A stretch of DNA of 64,000 nucleotides from Russula earlei (lineage: Eukaryota; Basidiomycota; Agaricomycetes; Russulales; Russulaceae). The stretch covers positions 1 through 64,000 of the forward strand of contig JAGFNK010000155.1 in NCBI GenBank assembly GCA_025769875.1, read 5' to 3'. Under the pieces are notes generated by a model. That model was not told the DNA's origin, did no database searches, and saw only the letters and a list, made by a program, of their open reading frames with translations. A program made the translations under genes and the position numbers. Below, in pieces: positions 35,304 through 45,991 of the stretch (positions are counted from its first letter, which is position 1; the number at the start of each line of letters is the position of its first letter).

Positions 35304-35859
35304 TGTTAAGATCTGAAGGATCTTAGTACCGACTCTTTAGTGAAAGAGTTGCTTGATATAGTTCAAGCACTAGACTTCAAACCCTTTGATATTATCTCAG
35401 GAAGATTAATTGTAGAAAAGAGAGGGACCTCTTTCGGTTAGAGTCTGCACTATAGTGTTGTTTAGATCAGTTGACAAGATGGTTGTCTTGTTAAAAGTGT
35501 AAGTCGAGCGTAAGGCTCGACTTCTTGGTACCACAGACTATTTATACGATATCTCAATGACTGCTGATTCGATTCGTACGAAACTCGGGGTGCACATAGC
35601 TGAGAACCAGTAGTATCCAAATATAGAAAGCGCAATTCAAGAATGTTAGAAATGACTCACGCGTGAGTCATTCTTTCCTAGTATCAGTCATGAATCAATA
35701 AGCAGTGAGTAAGCTCTTACTGATCAGGATCAGTAAGCAATCACTAAGCCAGACAGGATCAGTAAGCGACCACTAAGCCAGATCAATAAGCAGACATATG
35801 AGTAATCACAGATGAGTCAGCAAAACATATGACAGTCGGAGAACAAGAGAATCTTAACA
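35304..35859 (-). mobile_element. Solo LTR, family D (copy D1)
   Basis: The copy has a perfect TSD CACTG. Orientation is set by Gypsy-D, whose coding strand is minus with LTRs reading the same way. It carries ATGACTCACGCGTGAGTCAT at 35652-35671 and the TAAGTCGAGCGTAA transcript-start segment. Confidence 0.93.
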
Positions 35860-36205
35860 CACTGGCCTTCTCAGCATCACAGTTGAACCCTTAGATTAGT
35901 TTAAATATTATTTATTTATATATAACTCCTGAAAACACCATTATGAAACTTAAGAATTGTGTGTAATTATTATTCTGCATTTGAAAACAATTAGGGTTTT
36001 TCCGGCCCGGCTTGGCCTGAAAGCCCTGGCTTTGGCTCAGCCCAAGGTGGCTTTGGCTTTCTAAAATCCCAGGCCAGGCCAAAGCCGTCAACCCCGGCTT
36101 GGCTCCGGCTTGGCCTGGCCTAGGCCATGGCTTTTGTTCATAAGATTTTCTGTATGTGAGCCTGCTGGCCACATGACTTGTACCAGGCCCCTTGCGCACC
36201 GCGTC
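35860..36205. repeat. AT-rich spacer and GGCC/TTGGCC-rich repeat
   Basis: The first ~130 bp are AT-rich with no gene. From about 36000 to 36135, GGCTTGGCC, GGCCTGGCC, TTTGGCTT and related motifs recur on both strands, giving a degenerate foldable repeat. A similar block lies at 37615-37775. Confidence 0.55.
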
Positions 36206-36735
36206 TGTTAGGATTCTCGTGTTTCTCCGACTGTTACCTGTTTCGCTGATTCATCTGTGATTACTCATATGTCTGCTTATTGATCAGGCTTAGTGATTGC
36301 TTACTGATCCTGATCAGTAATAGCTTACTCACCACTTACTGATTCATGACAGATACTAGGAAAGAATGACTCACGCGTGAGTCATATCTAACATTCTTGA
36401 ATTGCGCTCTACGTATTTGGATACTACTGGCTCTTAGCTATGTGCATCCCGAGTTTCGTACGAATCAGATCAGTAGTTATTGAGATATCATATAAATAGT
36501 CTGTAGTACCAAGAAGTCGAGCCTTATGCTCAACTTACTCTCTGGACAAAACATTCACCTTGTCTATCACTCTAAACAAAACTATGTTGCAAACTCTAAG
36601 TGAAAGAGGACCTTCTCTTCTCTTACATCCAATCTTCCTGAGATAATATCAAAGGATTCAAAGTCTAGTGCTTGAACTATATCAAGCAACTCTTTCACTA
36701 AAAGAGTTGGTCATAAGATCGGTCAGATCTTAACA
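36206..36735 (+). mobile_element. Solo LTR, family D (copy D2), inverted relative to D1
   Basis: The copy begins TGTTAGGATTCTCG and ends GATCTTAACA. Flanks GCGTC and GTGTC differ by one C-to-T change at a CpG, consistent with a decayed TSD. The palindrome ATGACTCACGCGTGAGTCAT is at 36366-36385. Confidence 0.9.
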
Positions 36736-37260
36736 GTGTCCCTTTGTCATCTTTCATCCCACTCACATCCCTCCTTCCAACTATCATCATTCCTTTCACC
36801 TCACTCTCCTTTCCTCATGTTCCCACTCTTGACGTCATCCCCACCACATTGCCCACTCCATGTCAGCAGACTACAACAACAGCTCAATTCAATCGTTGTC
36901 AATGTCACTTGCCTTGCCGCTCAATGCCTTCATCCCTTTGGTCTTCAAGTCGGAGCATGGCTCCTCCCCACACTTCGACCTACGGCATGACACCATCGCC
37001 ATCCGGCTGTGCCTCACGCCCTCCCAAGACCGTCCCTCAAGCATTGTCCTCGCGTCTGCCACACGTCTACACATGGACCCATATGACGCATTCGTCATCA
37101 TCACCATCACCTTACCCGAGGGCTCGCTGCCTACAGTGCCTCACCCATCGTCATTGCCACCCTATTCAAGGGCTCGCTGCTCATAGCGTCTCACCCCCAA
37201 CATCATCGCCGCATTGCCTCGTGCTTGTGGATTCGCAGTAGGAGGACTTTAGAATAGCAC
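36736..37260 (+). other. Unassigned stretch with overlapping open frames
   Basis: Two overlapping plus frames are open (36744-37241, Ser/Pro/Thr-rich, and 36860-37186 from an ATG, 108 codons). The second has a more protein-like composition, but no domain is recognised and there is no homologue in the window. It could be a host gene remnant. Confidence 0.25.
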
Positions 37261-38091
37261 TTTTGTATTTAAATATCAAATATATTACAGAGTCGTTATG
37301 TTCTGGAGAGCATGATGAGGCATCGTAAAAGCATGGATTATACATGTGGAATGAGTGAAGTCCAGTGTACAACATGGTACACTGCAGGATGAAGCAATCT
37401 AAGACTGAGGAAAGGGATTACGAGCAACCAACGCGACTGAGCATTGCACATTGACATATAGGCCACCAAGGCTTACATTGTACATGTACTTGACTCAAGC
37501 AAAAAGGAAGGTTGAGAGGGAAGCACAGATATGATGATGAAAAACAACAGGGAACAATGGTGTGTCCATGTCCATGCAAAGTTGATAAATTAAAGTTTGA
37601 TGATTACCCCAAATGATCAAAGCTGGGGCTTGACAGCCTGGCTTTGGCTTTTCAAATCACAGGCTGGGCCAAAGCCATCATGAAGCCATCACTTTGGCCT
37701 GGCTCAGCCCGGCCTATTTTGGCCTGGCTTGGCTGGGCTCATGGCCTGAGGCCAGGCTGGGCACATCCCTAAAAACAATTGCAGAGTTGATGGGAATTGC
37801 CTTGATGAGCCAAGTTGGTGGGGCACTTGCCTTTTCTGGAGTGTGACAAAACATGCAAAAAGATGTCAACTGTGGCTGAGTTTCTTGTAACTCATATGTT
37901 CCCTGTGACTGGGACTTGGATGGTAGTGCTGCTGTGCAGCAACAGATATGGTGGTCCAGGTGGGATAAAGTGGCCCATGGGACTCTGCATCTGTCTGCAG
38001 AGGCACTCCTGATTGCATGGACTTTGTGGGGTACCATAGGGTACCCATTAGTTGGTCAGCTGAAGTAAGCTACCTATAAGTCAGTCAGACC
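37261..38091. other. Unassigned stretch with GGCC-rich repeat
   Basis: AT-rich DNA without a supported gene runs to about 37615. A GGCC/TTGGCC-rich degenerate repeat follows to about 37775, then sequence leading up to the Copia-M LTR. The segment GGGTACCCATTAGTTGGTCAG (38039-38059) recurs inverted just left of Copia-G (about 60807-60830). Confidence 0.4.
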
Positions 38092-38336
38092 TGTAGCAAA
38101 TGCTCAGTCTTATTGTAGAAGCCTAATACTAAAGAGTGTTCTAACCTGTAGTGAATGCTTAGAGAGTAATTAGTTATGTGTGCAAAGTAAATGAGTGTGT
38201 GACTGACCTCAGTCTTATTGTAGACTGAGGGACAAGAAAATTTCATAAAACAAACTATATACAGTTCCGCTTGTTTGTCATGTGCCACATGAGCACATGA
38301 CTGACTTGTCACACTGTGGCTGCCACAACTCCAACA
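38092..38336 (-). repeat. Copia-M 3' LTR
   Basis: The minus strand runs TGTTGGAGTTGTGG...GCTACA, 245 bp. It matches the right LTR at most positions and contains the duplicated CTCAGTCTT-type hairpin module (one copy shortened). Confidence 0.88.
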
Positions 38337-40046
38337 CACCCCCTCAGCCTGCATGGCAAAGTCCCATCTTGCTGGAGAACTTTTCATGCTTTTCTTGAGC
38401 AAGTCCTTTGGTCAAAACATCAGCAGTCTGGTCCTCAGTGGGGATGTACTGAAGGCAAAGCTCCTTGCTTTTGACTTTGTGCTGCAAAAAATGATGTCAG
38501 ACTTCAATATGCTTGGTCCTGTCATGAAACTTGGGGTTGCACATGATGGCTATTGCGGACTGGTTATCCACATGAAGAGTGGTTGGAGAGTGAAGGTTTG
38601 TCCCTAGTTCACTCAGCAAGCATCTGAGCCACACTAACTCTTTTGTAGTGTACACAGTGGCGATATACTTGGCTTCAGTGCTTGAAAGAGCAACTGAGCT
38701 TTGTTTTTTTTGAACTCCAGCTAATTGCTTCTCCTCCCAGCATGAATACAAAGGATGATGTGGAATTGCGGTCATTCACATCACTGGCCCAGTCCACATC
38801 AATGAAACCATGCAAAATGGTGCCACCAGGGACTCCTCATTGAAAGACAAGCTGATGGCTGCTGGTGGCTTGGAGGTATCAGAACATGTGATCAAGTGCA
38901 TGCTGGTGTTCAGGTCCTGGGTTCACAGCATGTCAGCCAAGGGCTGCCACAGTGTATGCAAGATCAGGATGTGTACCAAGCATTGGGTATATAAGTGCAC
39001 CAATAGCACTTTGGTAGGTTTTGGCATTGATCTCAGGCAAGGTGAGCTTCATTAGGTGCTCATTCACAAGTGTTGGTGTACTGATGGGGCACATGTCAGC
39101 TTTGCCATACTTCTCTAGGATTTCATTGATGTATTTTTCTTAAGAGAGGGCCATTCAACCAGCATTGCGATTCTGCATGATTTGCATGCCCAAGATCCAG
39201 GAGATGTCACCAAGGTTGGTCATCTTGTAGTGCCATTTCAGGGCTGATTTATCTGTGTTGATGGTTTCCATAGATTTAGATGCCATTATGATATTATCAA
39301 CATAAAAGGTGATGATGGAGAGGTCTCCATCATGTGTGCACATGAAGACAGTGTGATCAGCCTCCATGCATTGATAACCCATGGAGCCAAGTTTGCCTTG
39401 GATGTCTTAGTACCAGACATGGCTGCCTTGTTTCGTGCCATACAGGGCTTTGATGAGGTGCAATACCATGCCTTCAGGGATGTCAAAACTAGGTGGGGGT
39501 TCCATAAATATTTCTTCTTTTAGTTTCCCATTGAGGTATGCTGATTTAATGTCCATCTGGTGGACTTCAAGGTCACATTCAGTGGCAAGAGCAAGTACAG
39601 TACAAAGGGAGGCAAATTTCATGACAGGCACAAACATTTCATCATAGTTGATCCCCTCGACTTGTGTGAAGCCCTGCACTACAATGCAGGCCTTATATTT
39701 TTGGGTGGAGCCATCAGGCTCCCACTTGATGCAGAAGACCCATTTGCTTCCAATGACCTTGTGGTGTTTGGGATGTGGGGCAATTTCATATTCACCCATG
39801 TGCTCAAATGAGTGTCTTTCTTCCTTGCAAGCCACTTCCCACTTAGGGGCATCCGGACATGCCATGGCCTGAGCATAGGTGTGTGGGTCATTCATGGTGA
39901 TGTCTAGGGCTGTGTTGGCATGTTCTGTAGGACACTTTTGTGAGCCATATGAGGTCATGGAGTAGCATGGATTATCATCATGGATTGGTGCACAAAGTGT
40001 GCATTTTGGACAGGAAGAGATAGGCTCAGGTGGAGCTGGGGGTTGT
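38337..40046 (-). pseudogene. pol: Copia-M reverse transcriptase and RNase H relic
   Basis: Reading leftward from 40046, the RT N-terminal part is best preserved at 39407-39958 (WEVACKEE, KWVFCIKW, VHQMDIKSAYLNG, IKALYGTKQ). The catalytic box at about 39290-39305 reads YVDN instead of YVDD, so the second Asp is lost. RNase H follows, with ALSSTEAKYIA and HVDNQSAIAI motifs at 38497-38775. TAG, TGA and frame breaks are scattered. The order and motifs are those of Ty1/copia pol. Confidence 0.88.
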
Positions 40047-40311
40047 TGTCATGAACCATTCTCCGGAGAGGGCCCTTGAAGGACCCTTCCTTATAGGAGG
40101 AAACCCAGCCTCTATGGTGTCACCCTGTTCACACGAGCAAAAGGGGTGAGTAGAGGTGTCCACAATATTGCGCACGCATTGTTGCGCGAGCGATTCTCGG
40201 CACAATCAACATACAGCAAGCCCCACTTAAAGGCAACCCTTCTAGCAACAAAAGACAGCATTAGGGCCTTCCTAAGGACCCTTTGGAACGACCCTAGGAA
40301 CTCTACAATAG

Positions 40312-40853
40312 TGTTAAGATCTGACAGATCTTAGTACCGACTCTTCTGGTGAAAGAGTTGCTTGATATAGTTCAAGCACTAGACTTCGAACCCTTTGATA
40401 TTATCTCAGGAAGATTGAATGTAGAAAAGAGAGGGGCCTCTTTCAGTTAGAGTCTGCACTATAATTTGTTTTAGATCGTTTGACAAAATGGTCGATTTTG
40501 TGAAAAGTGTAAGTCGAGCGTAAGGCTCGACTTCCTGGTACCACAGACTATTTATACGATATCTCGGTAACTACTGATCCGTGTCAAACGAAACTCGGGG
40601 TGTAAGTAGCTGAGAACCAGTAGTATCCAAATACAGAAAGCGCAATTCAGAATGTTGAAAATGACTCACGCGTGAGTCATTCTTTCCTAGTATCAGTCAG
40701 CCAGTCAGTAAGCAATCACTAAGCAATCAGTAAGCGATCAGTCAGCCAATCAGTAAGCAATCACTAAGCCAGATTGATAAGCGGACACATGAGTAATCAC
40801 AGACGAGTCAGCAGAAAACAGATGACAGTTCGAGAATCAAGAGAATCTTAACA
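40312..40853 (-). repeat. Gypsy-D 3' LTR (LTR-D copy D3)
   Basis: On the plus strand it reads TGTTAAGATCTGACAG...AATCTTAACA. It includes the palindrome ATGACTCACGCGTGAGTCAT (40661-40680) and repeated AGTAAGC/CACTAAGC motifs. Confidence 0.95.
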
Positions 40854-41162
40854 CCATTCCCCCTCTAGGCTAGGTCTGGCACGACCTAGTCACTCACTCC
40901 ATGATAACCTTCGACCCACTCGCCTTCCCATCCTTCGGTTATGTCCAGAGCATCTTGTTCAGTGAGGAGGGTGGAGACATCTCTGTCAATACGTTTTGGA
41001 TTGTATTGTAGAGAAGTCAGTTCTTTGTGATATTCATATTCTTTCATCTCGGCTTGGGTCGTGGCTAGTGCAAGATTAGAAGTACTAGCCTTAGGCATAC
41101 GTCGCGAAGTCGAAGGCCAAGCGTACTGCATTGGGAACTTCTCGAACTGGGAGTCCTCCGCC

Positions 41163-43265
41163 TCATCTCGCAGTTGGGGGAGCACTAGTTCCTCCTCTGA
41201 GTCGAGCACTTCGTCGTGGGGGTTGTCTATTACCACCTCTTCCTCGCCTTCCTCGTCCAGTAAGTGGGGGTTCTGACCCAGACCTTGCTTCAGCTGGTGT
41301 AGCGTGGCGTGAAGTTATAGGGGTCGGAGTCAGAGAGGGAAGGGGGGTATCCAGGTTTATAGTACCGTCATTTAAGACAGTTGCCACTAGACGCTCTGCA
41401 GCAGAAGTCCCCACAGTGGTACTAGTTAGTGTGTCTTTGAGACCTTCTACTGCACAGGATGTGCGAGCAAGAGTGATCCTGAGATCATCGACTGCGGTAG
41501 ACGCTGCTCGTGCGTTAGTCACTGCGTCTTCTAAGACACTCACTGTGCCTCGCAAGTGCCCTCTCAAGGTCCTTTCTTCCGGCAAGAGTGGTCTCAAATG
41601 ACTGCACCGTTCTATGGGCTGGAAGAATTTGTGATTGTTGGGGATGATGCATTGTCGACGAGAGATGCAGGCGTAGTGGGGTGTTTCGCAATGTCGGTCG
41701 CAATGTCCTTTCCAACCACACCATCGGCACTTGTGCTCATACATGAGCTGCCACCATTTAGCCATTCCTGTATTGTAAGGGGGGGTCGGAGGGCGAGAAA
41801 ACTTTCCTCGCTCAATCTCTTCCTCCTCATGACCTCTTGTAGATGGTCCTGCTTCTCCTCCCTCGTCGTCCTGAGAATCTTCGCTTCCAGCCCCTCCTCT
41901 AACTCTTTCTGCAACGTGGCGGGCAACGAGGACTTGTACCTCAGGTAGGACGAGCTCTTCTTGCCGTAGTCCCGTACCCTCCAAAACGCCTCGCGGGCCA
42001 TTCGCTCTTGTGATAAGAGCCCACATTTCTCGTGCTCGAGGGAGGAATTTGGCTGCTCAGAGACGAGAATACGCTCCCTGGTAGCTATCCTCCGCTCGAG
42101 CTCTATCGAGAGCCAATTGATCTCTTTCTCGCTGAATAGTTTTCTGTCGCTCGTTAAGTAGTTGATTTTGTCGAGCCAAGCTAGCGAGTCGCGTGGAATG
42201 CTGGTTAATGCGCCATATTTCGGCCTCGACTCCAGCGTCTCCCAATGTGTGTGTGACTGAGGTGAGGAGGGAGTGAAACATGTGGAGAGGGAAATTCGGG
42301 ATGTCGGCTGTAAGAACGTCAGGGTATTCTTCTTCACTCTCTGGAAGGAACTCCGGGTAGAGGTTGTAGTTAGGATGCGCGTGTAAGGGTTCTCCGAAGA
42401 CCAACTTGTCTTTTCCTTGACAACCCCAGATGAACGGTTCTTCTGCGCCCTGGTTTCCACCCACACCCCATCGAATATATTTGGCAGGGACGAACTCATG
42501 CCAGTCGTTTGGAATAGTGATGTGGACAAGGTGTTGACTGGGGTCATAGCGTTCCCATCCTTCTCCAGGAATATCGGGGTCCACGTAGGTACTCGTAGGG
42601 GACTCAGACATGATGGGAACCGGACTAGTCGATTCTTCTGTTGTAGGCCCAGGGGGAACGACTGTTTCGAGGTACTCGAGGTCAGGGAGAGATGGGGAAG
42701 GTGTTCGGACATGATAGGAGGGCGATGCTCGTTCATCTGTAGACATAGTTGTTCTGTTACCGACAAGGTCAAGAAAGACGGGGAGTAATTGGTCAATATG
42801 GGTGCGACTGAGTCGTCGACAAAGATCTTCAATGGGGGATGAAGGCCTACTGGGATCTGTGTCGCTTTCCATGCAGATTTTTATAGTCCTAATGGCTGCA
42901 GGGTTTGCTTTGTGAAAGTCCTTCACGAGGTCGGGGGCGTGTAGATTTGTGGCTGGCTCCCAAGAGTCGTGAGCAGAGGAGTATCCCTTCCAACGAACGT
43001 AATACTGCAGCTGTTTCTTCCTCCCAACACGCCTTGACCCCAAAACGTTTTCGAGTTCCCACTCCTGTTCATCATTTACGACATCTGGTGGCGGTTCTTC
43101 GTAATTTGCGCCATACTCTTCCGTCTCCTGATATGGATGTAGAAGGTTAGCATGGAAGACATCATGCACCTTCCATCGATCTGGTAATTGTAATTTGTAG
43201 GCTACTGGGCTTATCACTTCTTTGATCTTGAATGGTCCAAGTCTTTTTGCGGCTAGTTTGGCCAT
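41163..43265 (-). CDS. pol: Gypsy-D pol C-terminus: chromodomain plus long zinc-knuckle extension
   Basis: One frame runs from 43265 to 41163, broken only by a TGA at 42057-42059. The first ~60 residues are the integrase C-terminal GPF/KLQLP region. A chromodomain follows (YYVRWKGY, DSWEP, about residues 100-140). Then come DLVGN, a Pro/Ser-rich stretch, WGCQGKDKLVFGEP, and an Arg/Glu-rich probable coiled-coil. After the TGA there is an acidic Arg/Glu region and a zinc knuckle C-R-W-C-x4-H-x4-C. It is followed by PH-x2-C-x5-C-x5-H-x7-C (about 41650-41740), a helical region and an RGRRGRGG basic tail. Function of the extension is unknown. Nucleic-acid binding is inferred. The TGA sits where CGA is likely. 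Confidence 0.85.
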
Positions 43266-43353
43266 AGGCTGGAACGTTTTGATGTTCTTCCCTTCTAACC
43301 ATACTTTATCCCCTTCTTTATATGGTTTAAACCCTATTTTCTTCTTCAGCAGT

Positions 43354-44871
43354 CTATGCCCTAACAGGATAGCTTTCTGGGCAGTCCCGCCTTGCCTTTT
43401 GCAATGATTCCTTTCTTTCTTCTAATTTTGGGAAGTTTCCTACTATAGCTGATTGGTGGGCCTTTGGGAGGAATCCCATCCACAACTCGTATGGTGTTTG
43501 TTGTGTAGCGCTAGAGGTATGTGAGTTAATAATGTACTGAGTTACTGGCAATAAGTCCGCCCAATTGTCTTGTTGGAAATTACAATATATCCGCAGTATC
43601 GTTTCTACAGTTTGATTGGTTCTTTCTGATTGCCCATCAGTTTGGGGGTGATACGCCGTACTCATGTTCCTGTCTATTTTGAGTTGTCGACAAATTTCTT
43701 GAGCTAGCTTTGACGTAAAGCGGGTGTCCCTATCTGAAATGATCTTGCTTGGTAAGCCTACAAATGGGAAGACCCTCTCGTAATAAATCTTGGCTAGGTC
43801 TTCCGTTCCCATAGTTTCCTTAAAGGGGAGAAGTATGACTGCCTTGGTGCAGTCATGATCAGTTATCGTGAGTATGGAGTCGTATCCTTTGGATGATGGT
43901 AACTTGGTGATAAAATCCAAGGCTATCGTCTGAAAGGGGGTTGCTTCCGTTTCTAGTGTTATTGGATAAATTGGTGGCTCATTACGTCTTGTGATTGTTT
44001 TATTTGATTGACACGTTGCACACCCTTTAACGTAATTTTGGATCACTTGTCTTTGATTGGGCCACCAATAATCTCTTCTTATTGCAGTATAGGTTTTGCG
44101 TAACCCTGGATGTCCTGCTGTTGGTCCGTCATGATATTCTCGAAGAATTGCTTGGTATGCTTCCATGCCTCCTGTCACCACCAAGGCTGTATCCTTCCTC
44201 CATTGTCCATTGACTAATTTGAGATCATAGTTGTCTTTCCATCGTTTCAGGAGTCTTGCTCCTTCTTCCTTTTTTTGGTCAAGCTTGGTTCTTTCCTCCA
44301 TGGCCGTAACTTCTAGAACTTGAACAAATAGTTCATCTGGTAAGGCGGTGACCTCTTCCTTTTCTGGAACATCTGATTTGTAGTCAGGTCTTCGAGATAA
44401 TCCGTCTGCCCTATTTCTTTTCCCTGGTTGGTGTCGCAGTTCTAGATTGTATTGTGCCACTATAGGGAGGTATCTTGCCACCCGGTCCCTCAACTTTTGA
44501 GGTTCTCGATAGTACATTAGGTTCTTGTGATCTGTAAAGACCACCACCTTATGGGGTGATCCCAGCAAGAGATGCCTCCAGTTTTTGAGGGCGGCGACCA
44601 ATGCTAAGAATTCTCTATCCCATACTGCATAGTTTCGTTCTGCGGAATTTAGGGTCCTGGAATAATATCCCACTTCTCTTCTTATCTGGTCCTCATCATA
44701 TTGATAGAGGATGGCCCCTAGAGCATAGGACGACGCATCAACGTCCAAGAAGAACTGTCTCTTGAAGTTCGGCTGCCAGAGTATTGGGTCACTTGTGATT
44801 GCTTTGATCAGTTTGTCTAGAGCTTCTCGGCATTCGTCCGTCCACTGGAAAGGTACTCCTTTCTTGAGCAA
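43354..44871 (-). CDS. pol: Gypsy-D RNase H and integrase
   Basis: This is a 505-codon open frame. RNase H occupies about residues 35-170 (LDVDASSYALGAIL, DREFLALV, FTDHKNLMYY). The integrase zinc domain lies at about 235-295 and ends C-A-T-C. The catalytic core is at about 310-430 with LDFITKLP, SDRDTRFTS and DGQSERTNQ, so all three acidic residues are present. RNase H degrades template RNA. Integrase inserts the cDNA. The frame starts by overlapping the RT frame (single-base shift near 44880) and ends at a false stop near 43354. Shifting there by one base restores the integrase C-terminus. Confidence 0.92.
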   Translation of the reverse strand: MLKKGVPFQWTDECREALDKLIKAITSDPILWQPNFKRQFFLDVDASSYALGAILYQYDEDQIRREVGYYSRTLNSAERNYAVWDREFLALVAALKNWRHLLLGSPHKVVVFTDHKNLMYYREPQKLRDRVARYLPIVAQYNLELRHQPGKRNRADGLSRRPDYKSDVPEKEEVTALPDELFVQVLEVTAMEERTKLDQKKEEGARLLKRWKDNYDLKLVNGQWRKDTALVVTGGMEAYQAILREYHDGPTAGHPGLRKTYTAIRRDYWWPNQRQVIQNYVKGCATCQSNKTITRRNEPPIYPITLETEATPFQTIALDFITKLPSSKGYDSILTITDHDCTKAVILLPFKETMGTEDLAKIYYERVFPFVGLPSKIISDRDTRFTSKLAQEICRQLKIDRNMSTAYHPQTDGQSERTNQTVETILRIYCNFQQDNWADLLPVTQYIINSHTSSATQQTPYELWMGFLPKAHQSAIVGNFPKLEERKESLQKARRDCPESYPVRA

Positions 44872-45991
44872 CCGCGTTATAGGCAGAGGCTATAGTTGAA
44901 AAGTTTGGTATGAAGGGTCGATGATACCCTATCATTCCCAAGGTTACTTGTATGTCTGTCTTGTCTTTACACTCTCTTGGCCATTCACTTAGTCCTTTGA
45001 TTTTTGAAGGGTCCACTCGTATTCTTCCTTCTTCAGCTATCCATCCTAGGACTTCTATTCTGTTCTTTTCAAACTCGCACTTAGATACTTTTAGGAAGTA
45101 CGAGTTTTGTTCCATCAAATCCAGGAATTCATGTACGATTTGTCGATGTAGAGTGTGGGCTCCTTTAGGGGTCATGACGATCCAGTCATCCAGGTAATTG
45201 GCAATGTTCTCTGGATATTTTTGAAGCAATGATCGAAAATCTCTTCTCATAGAGCGCGAGAAGTATGCCGGGGCATTTCTTAATCCAAATTGCATTACTT
45301 TCGGAATGTAAGTCCCCATAGGTGTCTTGAAAGCCGCTTTCGACTGGTCTTCTTCCGCAATCCTCATATTGTTATATCCTTTAACTATGTCGAATTTTGA
45401 GAATAGTCCATTGTTCTGAATCCGCTCCATGATCCTTTGAATGCTTTCCAGTGTGTCATTGTCTGGTATCGTCCACTGGTTCAACTTCCGGTAGTCAATT
45501 ATTAGTCTCTTTTCTTTGCTGTCCTTTTTGCCAATAAAGAATACTGGTGATACATAATTGGAGGCTCCAGGTTTAATGTATCCTTTCTCGAGTTCTTCTT
45601 CGAGATATTTTCTTAAGTATTCCTTTTCTTCTTGAGACAGGGGATAAATTTTGCAATCCAGGGATCTGGGCGCATCAGGGAACAGATTTATCTTCATATC
45701 TTCTTCTCTACTAGGGGGGAAGCGTGTCGAAGCCTCTTTAGAAAAGACTTTTGCATGTCGATGATATTCTTCGGGCAAATCTTGCTCTGTCAGTTTCTGA
45801 GTCTTAAATTTTGATCTCTGGCCCATTCTTGAGCTAAGCTCGTTTTCTGTATATACAGGGCTTGGTCCTTTTTGGGCTTTCCGCATTTCTTGACTGCTTT
45901 TAGTTGCAAGGATTTGATATAGAGATCGAGATACTTGAGTCGTGCGCTTTCTAGGCGCAAGGATCCTTCCTTGAGTACTCCATTCTTCCAA
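44789..45991 (-). CDS. pol: Gypsy-D reverse transcriptase
   Basis: This is a 400-codon open frame. The RT signature runs from KINLFPDAP..DCKIYPLS through KGYIKPGASNYVSPVFFIGKKD, IDYRKLN, FSKFDIVKGYNN and FKTPMGTY to the catalytic YLDD (about residue 270) and EVLGWI. The catalytic Asp residues are intact. Its first ~55 codons overlap the protease frame in a different phase and are not homologous, so the true protein enters from the protease frame by a one-base shift near 45800-45830. The last ~30 codons after NFSTIASAYN are likewise out of frame. Confidence 0.92.
   Translation of the reverse strand: MEEWSTQGRILAPRKRTTQVSRSLYQILATKSSQEMRKAQKGPSPVYTENELSSRMGQRSKFKTQKLTEQDLPEEYHRHAKVFSKEASTRFPPSREEDMKINLFPDAPRSLDCKIYPLSQEEKEYLRKYLEEELEKGYIKPGASNYVSPVFFIGKKDSKEKRLIIDYRKLNQWTIPDNDTLESIQRIMERIQNNGLFSKFDIVKGYNNMRIAEEDQSKAAFKTPMGTYIPKVMQFGLRNAPAYFSRSMRRDFRSLLQKYPENIANYLDDWIVMTPKGAHTLHRQIVHEFLDLMEQNSYFLKVSKCEFEKNRIEVLGWIAEEGRIRVDPSKIKGLSEWPRECKDKTDIQVTLGMIGYHRPFIPNFSTIASAYNAVAQERSTFPVDGRMPRSSRQTDQSNHK

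Noticed and set aside
35700..35830. CRISPR-like short repeats in LTR-D
   Set aside because: The AGTAAGC/CACTAAGC motifs are short, irregular and part of every LTR-D copy. They fit promoter elements.
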